NCBI GenBank assembly: GCA_021527695.1
Contig: JAKFAO010000006.1
Location: forward strand, 124,001 to 188,000
Origin: Naematelia aurantialba
Lineage: Eukaryota; Basidiomycota; Tremellomycetes; Tremellales; Naemateliaceae
DNA length: 64,000 nt
Direction of reading: 5' to 3'
A program made the position numbers and the translations under genes. The first letter of the stretch is position 1. Every line of letters starts with the position of its first letter. Shown here piece by piece: positions 1-10,682 of this stretch. The notes under the pieces are model-generated. The model was not told the origin of the DNA. It ran no database searches and saw only the letters and a program-made list of their open reading frames with translations.

Positions 1-44
1 AGCCCGAGTCAGGGGATGATGAGCTGATGGTTGCTTGTGCGTAG

Positions 45-1002
45 CCCGTTCCCGGTCTTGCTTCTTTTCCTTGCGGGGTTGGCATCTCTGTTTTCCGGAA
101 CGTTCATGCCCAACCATGCGAAACTTGTGGATGGTGAGTCCGTTGCAACGAGAGGTCGGATTTGTAGCTGACAGGCTCAGCTGTCGGGCCGCTCTTCCTC
201 CCGTCTCGTTGGACGTCGCTCGCCGCTGCAAGAGCAGTACCCTTCTTGTCCAATCCATTCACCATAGGCGTGACTGGAGCAAGCTTTGGTGTGATGCTGG
301 GCTCACTAGTCGTCCCACCGTGAGTACCTGTGCCTGGACTCGAGGCTTCATGTCCGGGAGACTTGACCAGTAGGGCTAACATAGTAAAGGGACTCTCTCC
401 ACAGCCTCGACTCTGCCCTGTCTCTAGGCCTGACACTCTTGACGGTCGCGCTGTCGTACCCCCCTGTCAAAGCGTTTGGGCTCGTTCTTCTCCAGACCGC
501 GCCTGGTACCTCCCAGTCCCAAATGGCGACGCTACAACGCTCTCTAAAGGAGATTCGCGAGGACCGCCGAGTGCTCGGTGTTGGCAGACTCAGATGTTGG
601 GCCATTACACATGGGCACCTAGAGCCGGATAGCTATTCGGCTCCTCCCACTCCGAGCTCGATGCCTGGCTCGCCCGCGTCGCCTTCTCCGCCTAGTTTCC
701 CTCGAAAGTTTTCGCCACCGAGCCCTGCAGCGCTGCACGATGCCTTCCGCCACGGCCAGGCGGCCTATTCAGCCCCATCCTCGCGCTCTCGGGACACTCG
801 GCAGGGCGATGTGCCTCTGGTAGTGACGCTCGAGGTGCATGTCAGTGAGGATCTGTCTGACAGGGAGGTGCTGGATGTGACGAGGTATGTATGGAGCAAG
901 GTCAGCGCTGCGGTGAGAGTCAAAGGACGTGCTACTGGGACGACGGAGGGTGAAGTGACGGTGGCTGTGAAGCGGGGATGGGTGGGTATGGACGTGGATT
1001 AG
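45..1002 (+). CDS. CDF-family zinc/cation transporter, C-terminal part (5' end outside window)
   Basis: Three spliced exons, 45-133, 181-319 and 405-1002, join in one frame; the gene starts left of the window and an intron ends at base 44. The first exon encodes a hydrophobic segment (FPVLLLFLAGLASLFSG). The second and third encode two more membrane stretches ending in LTLLTVALSYPPVKAFG. After these comes the cytosolic C-terminal domain typical of cation diffusion facilitators: a helix (LQRSLKEIREDRRVLGVGRL), then RCWAITHGHL, then a beta strand, VPLVVTLEVHVS. This order (TM5/TM6, 'gV..v...r.W....g', then V-x-V strands) is that of ZnT/Zrg17/Msc2-type transporters, which move Zn2+ into secretory compartments by H+ exchange. 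A Ser/Pro-rich insert of about 60 residues lies inside the C-terminal domain. The metal-binding TM2/TM5 residues are outside or not assignable, so substrate and subfamily are inferred. Confidence 0.7.
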
Positions 1003-1772
1003 TGCATACAAGAGTTGTGGTGCAGCGTTAGAGCTGTTGTGTATCAGATCATATCCTGTAGCATGTAACAACACTGTTGTCTCGCTGTTGACGTTGTCGC
1101 CACTCGCCACCGAAAACTAGGCGGTGCCTGGCATGTTACAGTGACGAACGTGCGTTGCCAAGTCGAGTCTTTTGCTCGTGTGATGCTTGCTTTTTTTTAT
1201 TTTTGGGTGGTGAGAAGTAGGATGAGCATGCAACGTTTTTGTGTCGTTGGCTGCGAGAGCAGCGGTCCAACGGATAGTTCAGTGGTGTCTCGTAGACTTC
1301 CACGGCAAGGCAGCGCAGCGTATCAAGATAGAGCGGGGGGCCAGTGCACCAGCCATCACTGGCCAGCAACGACGAGGCAAAGCAGGTCGCGCGACCGTCC
1401 CTTTGTTCTTCATTGCCGTCTCTCGAGTCCTTCCCTTCCGAAACCTATCGACGTCTGCATCCCGTCGGGCGCGCTGTCGCCGCCGTCATCCCTCGTGCTC
1501 TTGCAGTGGTGAGCTAGTCGGTAGGTCGGTAGAACCAGGCGACGTCGCCCGTCTCCCACTCGCTTGGCAGCGACACACGCACATAGGCAAAGGGGGGAAG
1601 CGAACCGCAAAACGGGGACGCAGAGACAGACGAGGACGCACGTTCGAAAGTGTTTTGGGCGGTCTCGTGCGCTCTCGAATCGACGCTGCACGCTCACACG
1701 AGCGACACACGAGCACGTACCCGCCTGCGATTGGACGAGACGGCGCGTGCGCCGAGTCTCACCGCGCTATCC
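1003..1772. other. Intergenic and 5' leader region before the bHLH gene
   Basis: This holds the 3' flank of the transporter gene and about 770 bases upstream of the bHLH start codon. It includes a short T-rich run near 1189-1203. Open frames exist on both strands but show no recognisable protein signature, so no gene is called. Confidence 0.5.
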
Positions 1773-4125
1773 ATGGACGTCGCTGCTGCATTTACGTCTC
1801 CGACCTATCCTCGGCCTCCAGCGTTTCCTGTATCCTCTACCCCCACAGCTACATCCACAACCACGTCCACTTGTCCATCCTCGTCCACCTTTGCTCCAGA
1901 TCCCTGCTCGGCATCTACTGTGGCCTGTGCGCCGTCGTCCCGAACGCTATCGCCATCACCCTCGTCGTCGTCGCTCTTGTCGCCATATCCTGCAGCAGCG
2001 GCCCCTGGCACGACGCAGTACGATCCCACCATGCCCCCGCCGATGTCGGTCGCGCCCAACCGGAAACGCAAGATCGCGCCGCTCGCAGCTGCTGCACGGG
2101 ACGAGTCGTCCCCTTCCGCCTCGGCATCGACGTCCGCCTCGCCCGTGTCTGAAGATCCTGATCCAGAGTATGCGCCGCGCCCGTCCTTGCGCGCTAGCAA
2201 GCGAGTTTCCGGAGTTGGCCCAGGTATGGCACCGGCCGCGGGTACCGGTACAGGAGGCGGGAGTGGGAGAGTACCTGGTGCTGGAGCCGCTGCGAGTGCC
2301 GGAGGAGGGGAACGTGGCGGTGGGAGAGGCGCGGCCGGGTATGGTGGCGGCGACAACAGAGGAGGAGCAGGAGGAAAGGGAGGCGGCGGAGGTGGCGGAG
2401 GCGGAGTAGGAGGAGGACGCGCGCTCTCGCGAGAGCAACTACGGAAAGCCAACCACAGCCTCATCGAGCGGCGGAGGCGGGAAAAGATCAATGCGGCGCT
2501 GGGCGAGCTGAGGGAGATGGTTCCGGCGCTCAGTGCCGAGGGGGACGGTGCCAAGGGCGGCGAGTTCAAGCTCGAGGTGGGTGTGCTTGGTTCCCGGTCT
2601 CTCTCGACTCCTGGACGCCCTTTGTTTCCTGCGGCGCTTGTTTCTTGGTCGCGCTAGACTCCGGATCTGTCACTCGTCCCCTCTTCCGCACGCTTGGTTT
2701 CCTAGGCCACCTGGAGCGCTCTGCCACTTGAACTGTGTTTCTGCCACTTTCAGTGCTCTGCCACGTCGGCCGCTCTGCCACCGAATGGCTGCCACTCTCC
2801 TCCCGTCCGAGGAATTTCCCCCGCTGACGGAACAGGTGCTGGAACGGACCGTCGAGCACATGCGCGAACTCAAGGCACACATTGTTCAGCTGGAGAAACG
2901 GCTCGAGCACCTCTCTCTCCCAGTGTCGGCGGACGGTAGGGCCCGCCATGCTCCCAAGGCCAAGCACGAGCCAAGGAGGGATGACAAGCCTGTGGTAGCG
3001 GCCGAGGGGCAGGGCTCGCCTCGAAAGGCATCATCTTCTCCGCCAACACCGTCGATGTCGCCTGTCGATCCGGATGAGACCGAGTCGGAAGCTGGCGTGC
3101 CACTTGGTTCGTTGGCGTCGCGCGGCACTCGGCCGGCAACGTATAGCCAGCATGAAAAATATCGTCACGGCGGTAGGCAGGATCACTTCAATCCGAGTCA
3201 GAGCGGTCTCCACGACTACACCTACAACGGAAACAGCGGCAACAACGGCCACAGTGGCAACAGCGGCAACAACGGGCACGACCCACACGAGAGAGATCCC
3301 CGGCGCGACGCGCACAACATGGGCACCACGTCTTCCGGCTCGCGCGCCACCACCGCTTCCGTCTCTCCGAGTCAGCCCACCATCGCATCGCTGCTCGCCT
3401 CTGCCCGCGCTCCACCACACGTTCCCTCGACCCGCCCCGCCCCCTCCGCGCAGGCCAACAACCCAAACCTCTACCTCCCTTTCCCGACCCCGTCGCCGAC
3501 ATCGCCGTTCCTGTCCTACCCCTCTGGCTCGGGGTCGAGCTCCAACTCCAACTCTGTGCCTGAACCCTCTCCGTTCCTCGCGCCCTTGCAAAACATGGCG
3601 CTTTTTGGCGGGGCATTGTCACTCGATGCTGTCGTCGAGCAACCCACGTCTCTCGCCCCCTCGTCCACCTCCACATCGACCTCCACATCAAACGCTTCTA
3701 CATCCTTCCCCTCCAGACCCGTCTCCTCCTCCAGCTTGAACGCTACCCACCCACTTGCAGGATCCGGAAAGGGGGGAGGAAATTCCTCGAAATCGTCGTC
3801 GCCTCCCAACCACCTGGCCCCGCCCAACCTCAAAGACATGCCGACGGAAGAAGCAGCCAACATCCTCCTGGCATTCTCGAGCCCCGAAACCCTCCGCCCC
3901 GCACCGTCGCCACTCGTCGACCCGAGGCGCAGAGGCACGTTTGAAGGCGAGGAATTCAGCTTGGATGGCGGAGTGGCCGGCGTGCAGGATAAGCAGAAGG
4001 GCGTGGGCAGGGCGGCGACGGGGCTGGGTGTGGGCATGGGCATGGGCGTGGGGTTCGCGCCCGGGAACGGGGTGAACGCTGTGGGCATGGTCGGGAAGAC
4101 GGCGAGAGATATCTTGAGGATGTAG
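1773..4125 (+). CDS. bHLH transcription factor, E-box type
   Basis: Two exons, 1773-2576 and 2836-4125, give about 697 residues. The intron splits the helix-loop-helix in the loop. Near residues 230-290 the protein reads NHSLIERRRREKINAALGEL, a loop, then VLERTVEHMRELKAHIVQLE running into a leucine-zipper-like extension. The basic region has the His-Glu-Arg spacing of factors that bind CACGTG-type E-boxes. The part before the domain is very Gly-rich (about 2230-2420); the part after is low-complexity Ser/Thr/Pro/Asn. A few NGHSGN-type repeats lie near 3220-3290. Start chosen: ATG 1773 is the first ATG after which the frame has Ser/Pro composition like the rest. A longer in-frame start at 1650 is possible. 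Target genes cannot be deduced; nuclear location is inferred from the family. Confidence 0.85.
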
Positions 4126-4625
4126 TTTGTTGAGCTGTGTTTCACTGGCTTGCACCACTGGGTGGTGGCCAGATTACTACGACGCTGTGGAGGGGGTGTC
4201 AGACAATGGCATGCATGCCCAGCACTACTGTTTGCATAGTGGTGCGCGCGGACCTCGTCGCGCAGCCACTCGAATTACTGCGAGAGTGTCCCTGGGAAAC
4301 GTCGGCGTTATCTGCTAGGTGATCTGCTAGGTGAAGATCGAAGGCTGTCGGCACGCCACATGCGTTAGTGGCAAATGCAGATTAGATACGTTAGTGCGGA
4401 GAACGGCGGGTATTGAGGAAGACGGCTATCCCAGGTTTGGACGTAATGCTGCGAGACAGGCGAGACTCTTTCGCTGCATCAATCAAGACTGAAGGTTAGG
4501 TGACGGCCAGAAGGCCGAAGCAAGCAAAGTTTCTCTGGGATTGCAGCAACGACGCGACGAGCCGAAACAGTCAGAGTGAGATGAACCTCATTGGTCGCAT
4601 ATCTCTTCTTAACATGCATGCGATT
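4126..4625. other. Convergent intergenic region, bHLH gene and ERG2
   Basis: Both neighbouring genes end here. A 12-base unit, atctgctaggtg, occurs twice back to back at about 4309-4333. Nothing else is recognised. Confidence 0.5.
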
Positions 4626-5629
4626 CTATATCTTCCCCTTGAGCAGATTTGATATCATCTCGCGCGCCGTGATGCGGATCGTGTTATACAGCGTCGGCCA
4701 GTCGAGTGTAGAGAAGAAGGTATCCGCAAAGCCGAACGGCAGCATGAGCGGAATCCAGCCTGAGCTCATCAGTGCTTTCCCACTTCCGCATGACAAGTAT
4801 CTCACCGCGAGCGTACTCGAGCGCCCAGCTCTCGGGACCCATGGCGTACTGCTTGACGGTGCCTCGGGGGAGGTAATGCACGTCCCCAGGGTTGTAGATC
4901 TCTCGGGTGAGCGCGCCAGCCGCAAACGCCGTCTGTTGGCCAGTGAGAATGTGGAAGTAGTCGTCGGCCGTGTGCCGGCCGGTATGGCCCTCTGTCCCAA
5001 CGGCTGTGCCGAAGATGATCAAGTACCTGGAGGGTAAATTAGTGCCGTCGCGGTTGTGTATCACTTGAGGAAGAAGAAGCAGAAGGATGAATATATGAAA
5101 GGACAGATGGTTAGGCCTCCTCATATGACGAGGGGAGGGGAAATCAGACTCACTCGGTGATACTGGCGTGAATGATGAACATGCTCCCCATGGCGCCTCC
5201 AGCGTTATTCAGGACCCATTCTCGGGGGTTCTGGAAATCGGTCGCAAAGCTCGCATCTGGATGTTGCTCAACCAGCTGTGATAGCAGAGTAGAGATGATC
5301 AGGGACGCGTTGGCGGACCCTGACACATCGGACGATGCTGCCAACGCGAGTGAGGTTTTGACGGACTCGTGTAATGACGCCGGCGTGAGGATGTAGAATC
5401 GGTCCTACATGGATCAGCTCGCAATCAACATCAGCCACATAGGCTCCCTAGCCAACCCGCAAATCTACCTGTAAAGAGGGACGAGGGGCGCAGAGAACGG
5501 ACCCACGTTAATGGTATTCAGCCAGGCGCATAGTGCTACCAAACTGGCGAGAGCAATAGCGATGATGCCACGCTTGGACGAGGAGCCCTCGTGGCCCTTG
5601 CCAGCCTTTGGTATGACAGACGAGGCCAT
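4626..5629 (-). CDS. ERG2: C-8 sterol isomerase (ergosterol biosynthesis)
   Basis: Four exons on the minus strand (5507-5629, 5154-5404, 4806-5026, 4626-4759) give 242 residues, close to the usual 220-240. The enzyme shifts the sterol double bond from C8 to C7 in the ER. Residues about 20-40 form a signal-anchor helix ([17 protein letters not shown]). Family motifs follow: [68 protein letters not shown] and a C-terminal [19 protein letters not shown]. These match fungal Erg2 and its animal relative, sigma-1 receptor. The first intron is taken as 5405-5506 (GTGGGT donor), because a nearer GTAGAT donor at 5468 would break the frame. Erg2 is a target of morpholine antifungals. The long upstream region (5630-7127) probably holds its promoter. 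Confidence 0.95.
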
Positions 5630-7127
5630 GATTCGCTCCGTCACTGCTGGTCGAGTGACCACAACTCGAGATACTTGCAAGATTGAATACCCAGGTTCTT
5701 GTATGCCAGAGGAAAAAGTCGAGAAATAACGAACCGCCAGGCACGAGCCAAATCGTACGACAACAAAGGCGACCGGATTTTGATTCCGCTTCGTCCTTCA
5801 TGACTGGGATACCCCCTCTCGGTATGCATTGAATAGACAAGTACACCAGCGATATAGGAGACGCTCAAGCTATGTACGCCGTGTGAGATATACCGATGCC
5901 GACCTCGTTGTTGCTCCAGCTCAAGGACCAATCTGTACCGACGAAAGTGTCCTCTTCGCCACTCGCACGGCCTCCTAGCACGATGGTCGCGAGTCTGCAC
6001 AATTGAATGCACCGATGAAGCACAAACGGGATGGCTCAGAGACAGTCCTATGACCTCAACAGCTCTTATATCGGTATTACTTGGTCTCAGTTCGCACACC
6101 TATTGCGTTGCATTCACGACCCTCTTCGAACAAACACCTCCCCCCGGGTCCTGCGTCTTGCATCTTTTGAACACGATATATGTGGTTTCGACAGCCTTTC
6201 AAGCATCTTCGGCCATCGGATCTTGGAAACGCCGTATCCCGTTCGCTCTGCGCAGCTAAGCAAGATGCCGCTCAGTCAGTAGGAAGGTGGGGGACCACTT
6301 CCGAATCCTGGGTGCTGAAGTTTTTGTTTCTGTCTAGAGCGAGAGCTGTTGGCCACTTTGGGCCAGGCAAAATGTGCTGAGAACCACCCAAGCGGCTATA
6401 ACGGGAGATGAGCTATTCCATGTCACTTTGTGCCTAACAGTGCAGGCCGATAGGCGCTGTTGTGAGAGAACATTACGACTTCTGTTGGACTCGTGAGCGC
6501 TCACGAGTCCACAAGTCGTTTCAGCAATGCCAAAGATAGTGTTGCCACAACAACGCAACCTCACAGGCGCATAGCTTCGGACCCGCCCAGATCTCCGCTG
6601 CTCACAGCCGGCCGTGCGTACCACCCCGCTGGTTCAAGGCAGCAGTGACAGCCTCGAACCCGTAAAGTCTAGTCCAGCACGCCTTGCCCGTCCGATGGGA
6701 ACTGCGGGCGATTTCCCGTTTGGAAGAGGAAAATCAGTCGCGCCGCTCGCCACCTGCTTCTTCCCTGACAAACACACCTGGGTGCACTGATCCTCCCATA
6801 CATCTGTCCGCACATCTGCATCTCTCGAGACGTGTCTCTACCGCACGACGATCATACGCGGCCACGTCCAGCTCCAACACGGTCTTTACGTCCAGCATTG
6901 CTCTCTCTTTTCCATCTTTGCATCGCACACGAGAACCCACGATCTTCTTGAACTGGTCCAACAGGTATACTCGACATGTACCAGGGCCCATGTCTCCTAT
7001 AATGTCGGCCATCGAATAACACCCATCAAGGCGCAGCCATCTCTCGTGCAACATTCTACTCGCCAGCTTCGAACAGTGCGTGTCTTCGTGTGCGACATTG
7101 CGATTCCGACTGACCCACTTATCAGCA
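5630..7127. other. 1.5-kb divergent intergenic region between ERG2 and the 7128 gene
   Basis: Both flanking genes are transcribed away from this region, so it should hold both promoters. Several open frames of 60-150 codons occur on both strands, but none has recognisable motifs or convincing splice structure. A 26-base perfect palindrome sits near its middle (6486-6511). Confidence 0.5.
6486..6511. repeat. 26-bp perfect palindrome
   Basis: The 13-base half TGGACTCGTGAGC is followed directly by its exact reverse complement. There is no spacer, and the symmetry stops at the next base on each side. It lies about 860 bp upstream of the ERG2 start and 620 bp upstream of the 7128 start codon. It could be a dimeric transcription-factor site or a cruciform-prone element. 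Confidence 0.9.
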
Positions 7128-10058
7128 ATGTCCACACCGCCTACCACACCCCGACGAGCTCGCCCATCTTCCGACCTCGGCACGCCCACTATCGCTCGTC
7201 AACCATTCGGTCCGTTGCGTACAGTTTCTAGCCCTCAGTCCCCATCTACTCCACGCCGCTTACAGCCTCTCCCATCCGCCAAAACGACTTCGTCTTCGCC
7301 AACGACCTCGGTTCAGGCGTTTCAGCGCCGCCATGCGGCCGAGTACGCACATCTGCACAAACATTCGTCAGAGTCGCTTCGGAAGGCTCGGCTCGCAGCT
7401 GAAGAGGCGAGACTGGCATACGAGCGGAGACTGGGCCGGGAGAAGAGGGCGAGCATGTCCATGTCCAGTCGATCCCGCGAGACCGACGGAAATCGCCGAC
7501 GTTCCAAAGACGCCTGGCGGCCCTTGAGCCTTCTTCAGCACCGACAAGCAGGCGGCAAAGGCCATGGCAGGAGCATGTCGACTGATCATGGGGGGGCTAT
7601 GCATAACGCTGGGGGTATGAGGGCGACCTCACAGCCCACCCGTGTCAGGCGGTTATCGGTGGCTCCAAGAGTACGCTCAATTTCCGACCGTCCCCCCCTT
7701 CCACCAGCAAGACCATCGTCAATGCTCGAGGTCTTGGTCGAAACTCAATCTTCTCCTCCCCCGACCCCTCCACACTCTACGATCTCCCATTCATCATCCA
7801 TGGTCTCTAAACCCGGCTCGACATACTCCTGGGCAACCTCCTTCTCCGGGGAGACGTGCGAGCTACGCCTGGCCTCGCACTATGTCCCTTCTGCGCCGCC
7901 TTCGCCTGAGAAAAGCGAGGTGCTTTCAAGTGCGGAGAAAACGCAGAGAAGGCGGAAACGTGTCGTCGCTATCGCCCATACCGCGAGGCAGCTCGAGGGA
8001 GTGGGTAGTCGGAATCAGGAGGATCCCGAGCTGTACTGGACGTTACAGCGGGCTTGGAATGAGCGGCCCGGTGCGGTAGCCCAAGCCGAGTTGCTACCTG
8101 TTGCCGAACTGCCTGCTCGCCCACGGCCCGCGACCGGTCTGTTCCCTCGTCCAGCAGCCGAGGGCTACGATCTCCCCCCCGGGGCCGCACCAGCCTTGAC
8201 GTATTCGCCAAACACCTCGCCTGCCGAACCATACTTTGCGACTCCGATCAACCAAGAGGTCGCCTACTGCGATCCATCGACATATCCATCCCTTTCTCAA
8301 GCATCTCGGACCTCGGGGAGGACAGGTCGGTCAAGCGTGCGATACTCGTTTGCGTCGACTTTGCATGACCTGGCTGTGGACGGAGGCTTTGAAGTCGGCC
8401 AACGCCTGATGAGCGAAAAGGCGTGGTTACGAACACCTCAGTCCGATGGGATAGACTGGGAGGAAAGCCTGCCAACACAGTCTGTGTTGTCTGGCCCGTC
8501 TGGCGATGCACAGTCAACACCACGAGCCAGGCGTTCGAATGACGGCGACTGCTCTCCGAAGAAGACGACCCCGGAGCGCGCCCTTCGGAAGCATGTCAAA
8601 CCGATCCAACGGATAGATCTTGAGCCGCCCAAGAGCAATCCACTTTCGGATGCACCTCCTGCACTATTGTCCTCGGGCCCGCTTTCAACTGCAGGCAAGG
8701 GCTGGGGTTTGGGATTATCTTCTTGGTGGACTTCCAAACCTGCTGCTGTCAGCCCGGATTTTCACTTGGAACCGGAGCCCACTCCGCCGGATATACCTCT
8801 GCCACCCACTCCCCCTTGCCCTCAGATGAAGAAGAGGATCTCGAAGGACTCGTCAGGCGACCTTACCGTGGAGATCGAGGTGGAAAGCAGCATACGCCAC
8901 CAGCCAAGAGAAACAACCGCGTCTCTGTCCTCGAGCCCCTTCCGACAGACCTGGACCCACTGGAGCACCTTGTCCCTTCTCCCGCGGGATTCGGAAGCAG
9001 AAGTCATGGTTTCTGGGACCTTGTCGGAGAGATCCTCGTCCCCATCCATGCAGAATCCGCCGCCATCGAGCCTGGAAGCAGGCACCGAGAGCATACATCT
9101 ACCGCAGAACCAACAAGGCCAACAAGCACCGAGTATGGTAGGCGCCATGGAGGTGGAGTCGCCGATCATACGGACAGAGTCGCGGAGTGCGCCAGCACAG
9201 ATCGAGCAGGAGGGGTCCGAGTCGACTGCTCCCGAACCGATTTCGCCAGCCGAGTCGGGTACCCTGGACCCCACACAGCCTGTGCCTACATGGATGACAG
9301 CCGAGGCATTCGGACAGCCTCGTTCTCCTCGGGAGGGTCGACGGCGACTCTCGCTACCCCTCCTCTCAGGCCCCTTGTTCTCCCCTCCCGCATGTCTCGG
9401 CTCTTCTCAGCTGCGGGACGAGGGAGCAAGGTGGACCGAAGATCCACTCGGATCGCGATACCTCACTCGTGGGCAGAGGACGATGAGCTTGCCCATACCG
9501 AAGACGAGACGTGACTCGGTCGTCCCTGAGACCTCGAGGCAGACGAGGGATGAGCGCGACGAAGAGGCTCAGGTAGCGGTACAGCAGGTCGACGAAGGAC
9601 GGCTGGTATGGGAGTACCAGCGTGCCGCAGCAGCCATGAGCCGTCATCGACCGCTCAGCCGGACCCTGCAAGGCGATATCGAGCGGGCGATGCCTGCGTC
9701 TGCTGAGGAAGGACAACCGGCGCCTGCACGCCGAGCGAAGACGCTCTTCTGGCTCGGGTGGATCCTGCCATTCCTCTGGCTCGTGGGCGGGTGGTTCTCA
9801 CACTCGCCTGCGCCTGCGTCGGCGCCCTCGTCCTGGCCTTCCAACCTCGAGTCTCGCACATGGGCTGCAGATCCGGAGCTGGGCATCGCGGCCAAGCTGA
9901 CGGGCAAGGATGGCACCATGGGAGCGTGGTACCTCGCCTGGGCACGGGACCCCGACCCATGGGTCCGGCGCTGTCGGATCGCAGCGGTGTCGTCGACAGT
10001 GGTGGTGGTGGCGGTGGTGGTGGCTGTCGTGGTATACCTGGCGGTGACGTTTGGGTGA
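7128..10058 (+). CDS. Large intronless Ser/Pro-rich protein with C-terminal membrane segments
   Basis: One uninterrupted frame of 976 codons. Start chosen at ATG 7128 (MSTPPTTPRRARPSSDL), preferred over an in-frame ATG at 7080 because low-complexity coding composition begins there. The body is disordered Ser/Pro/Arg-rich sequence with one charged helix near residues 85-115 (LRKARLAAEEARLAYERRLG). Near the C-terminus is a hydrophobic segment, FWLGWILPFLWLVGGWF. About 50 residues later comes WVRRCRIAA, then a very hydrophobic valine-rich tail, VVVVAVVVAVVVYLAV. This tail layout (W/P/L/W/G segment, linker, basic patch, final TM) resembles the C-terminal anchor of a widespread fungal 'serine-rich protein' family of unknown function. 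It is probably anchored in an internal membrane with the bulk cytosolic. No enzyme domain is visible. Absence of introns is unusual here. Confidence 0.8.
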   Translation: MSTPPTTPRRARPSSDLGTPTIARQPFGPLRTVSSPQSPSTPRRLQPLPSAKTTSSSPTTSVQAFQRRHAAEYAHLHKHSSESLRKARLAAEEARLAYERRLGREKRASMSMSSRSRETDGNRRRSKDAWRPLSLLQHRQAGGKGHGRSMSTDHGGAMHNAGGMRATSQPTRVRRLSVAPRVRSISDRPPLPPARPSSMLEVLVETQSSPPPTPPHSTISHSSSMVSKPGSTYSWATSFSGETCELRLASHYVPSAPPSPEKSEVLSSAEKTQRRRKRVVAIAHTARQLEGVGSRNQEDPELYWTLQRAWNERPGAVAQAELLPVAELPARPRPATGLFPRPAAEGYDLPPGAAPALTYSPNTSPAEPYFATPINQEVAYCDPSTYPSLSQASRTSGRTGRSSVRYSFASTLHDLAVDGGFEVGQRLMSEKAWLRTPQSDGIDWEESLPTQSVLSGPSGDAQSTPRARRSNDGDCSPKKTTPERALRKHVKPIQRIDLEPPKSNPLSDAPPALLSSGPLSTAGKGWGLGLSSWWTSKPAAVSPDFHLEPEPTPPDIPLPPTPPCPQMKKRISKDSSGDLTVEIEVESSIRHQPRETTASLSSSPFRQTWTHWSTLSLLPRDSEAEVMVSGTLSERSSSPSMQNPPPSSLEAGTESIHLPQNQQGQQAPSMVGAMEVESPIIRTESRSAPAQIEQEGSESTAPEPISPAESGTLDPTQPVPTWMTAEAFGQPRSPREGRRRLSLPLLSGPLFSPPACLGSSQLRDEGARWTEDPLGSRYLTRGQRTMSLPIPKTRRDSVVPETSRQTRDERDEEAQVAVQQVDEGRLVWEYQRAAAAMSRHRPLSRTLQGDIERAMPASAEEGQPAPARRAKTLFWLGWILPFLWLVGGWFSHSPAPASAPSSWPSNLESRTWAADPELGIAAKLTGKDGTMGAWYLAWARDPDPWVRRCRIAAVSSTVVVVAVVVAVVVYLAVTFG

Positions 10059-10682
10059 ATATCAGAGACTGACTACTGGATTAATGAATTTGATGGTGGA
10101 TCGGCGCATGGGGATCTTGACAATCACGATAATCTGGATCATAAAGTAACGAGATGCTTGGACAGTCACGAAGATAAGGGCACGGACACGGCGAGGTGTA
10201 GCATTAGGCATGATTATAATGATAAATCTTATTCTACCTGCGTTGCAGTGCGTGTTTGCTCAGCTGGAGCTGTCTGGCACCAGTGACCAGCGAATCAGCA
10301 CAGCCCACTGACCAGTGGCCTATCAAGCACAGAACCAGAACGGTTACCACAGCGAACAGTAGGCGAGTCTTTGTGATACTCGGCAACACGAACCGACGGC
10401 TTGATCCGACCAAGTCGTCAATGCCTTGAGGCGTCAGTAGCAGTCACCAGCGAGTCGAGCCGGTCATGTATGCTAGCACAATTTCCGCCAGCATGAAAAG
10501 TCTCCACGATATTAGGCAGGTCAGATCACGCGACTTTTCCGAGACGCCAGCGGACATGCGTCGAAGATGGTCTGCATCGAATGGAATGCACAACACTGAA
10601 AAAGCCTGCGCCTCGCGACCGCGCCCGCGACCGCGACGCCCTCGCCCTCGCCCCCGCTCCTCCCACCGGCTGGTCCTGCTGC
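10059..10682. other. Intergenic region downstream of the 7128 gene and RPS30 (convergent)
   Basis: Both neighbours end here. The stretch 10611-10670 is a GC-rich cgcgac/cgccct simple repeat just past the RPS30 stop. It creates an Arg/Pro open frame that is not believable as a gene. Confidence 0.5.

Noticed and set aside
1805..2569. 254-codon Pro/Gly-rich minus-strand frame over the bHLH gene
   Set aside because: Shadow of the glycine-rich coding sequence on the plus strand; the bHLH motif fixes the true strand.
5405..5468. Alternative ERG2 intron with GTAGAT donor at 5468
   Set aside because: It shifts the frame relative to the [13 protein letters not shown] exon; the GTGGGT donor at 5506 keeps phase.
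6620..6680. GGTTCGAGGC-like box suggesting a tRNA T-arm on the minus strand
   Set aside because: No acceptor stem, anticodon arm or D-arm could be built around it.
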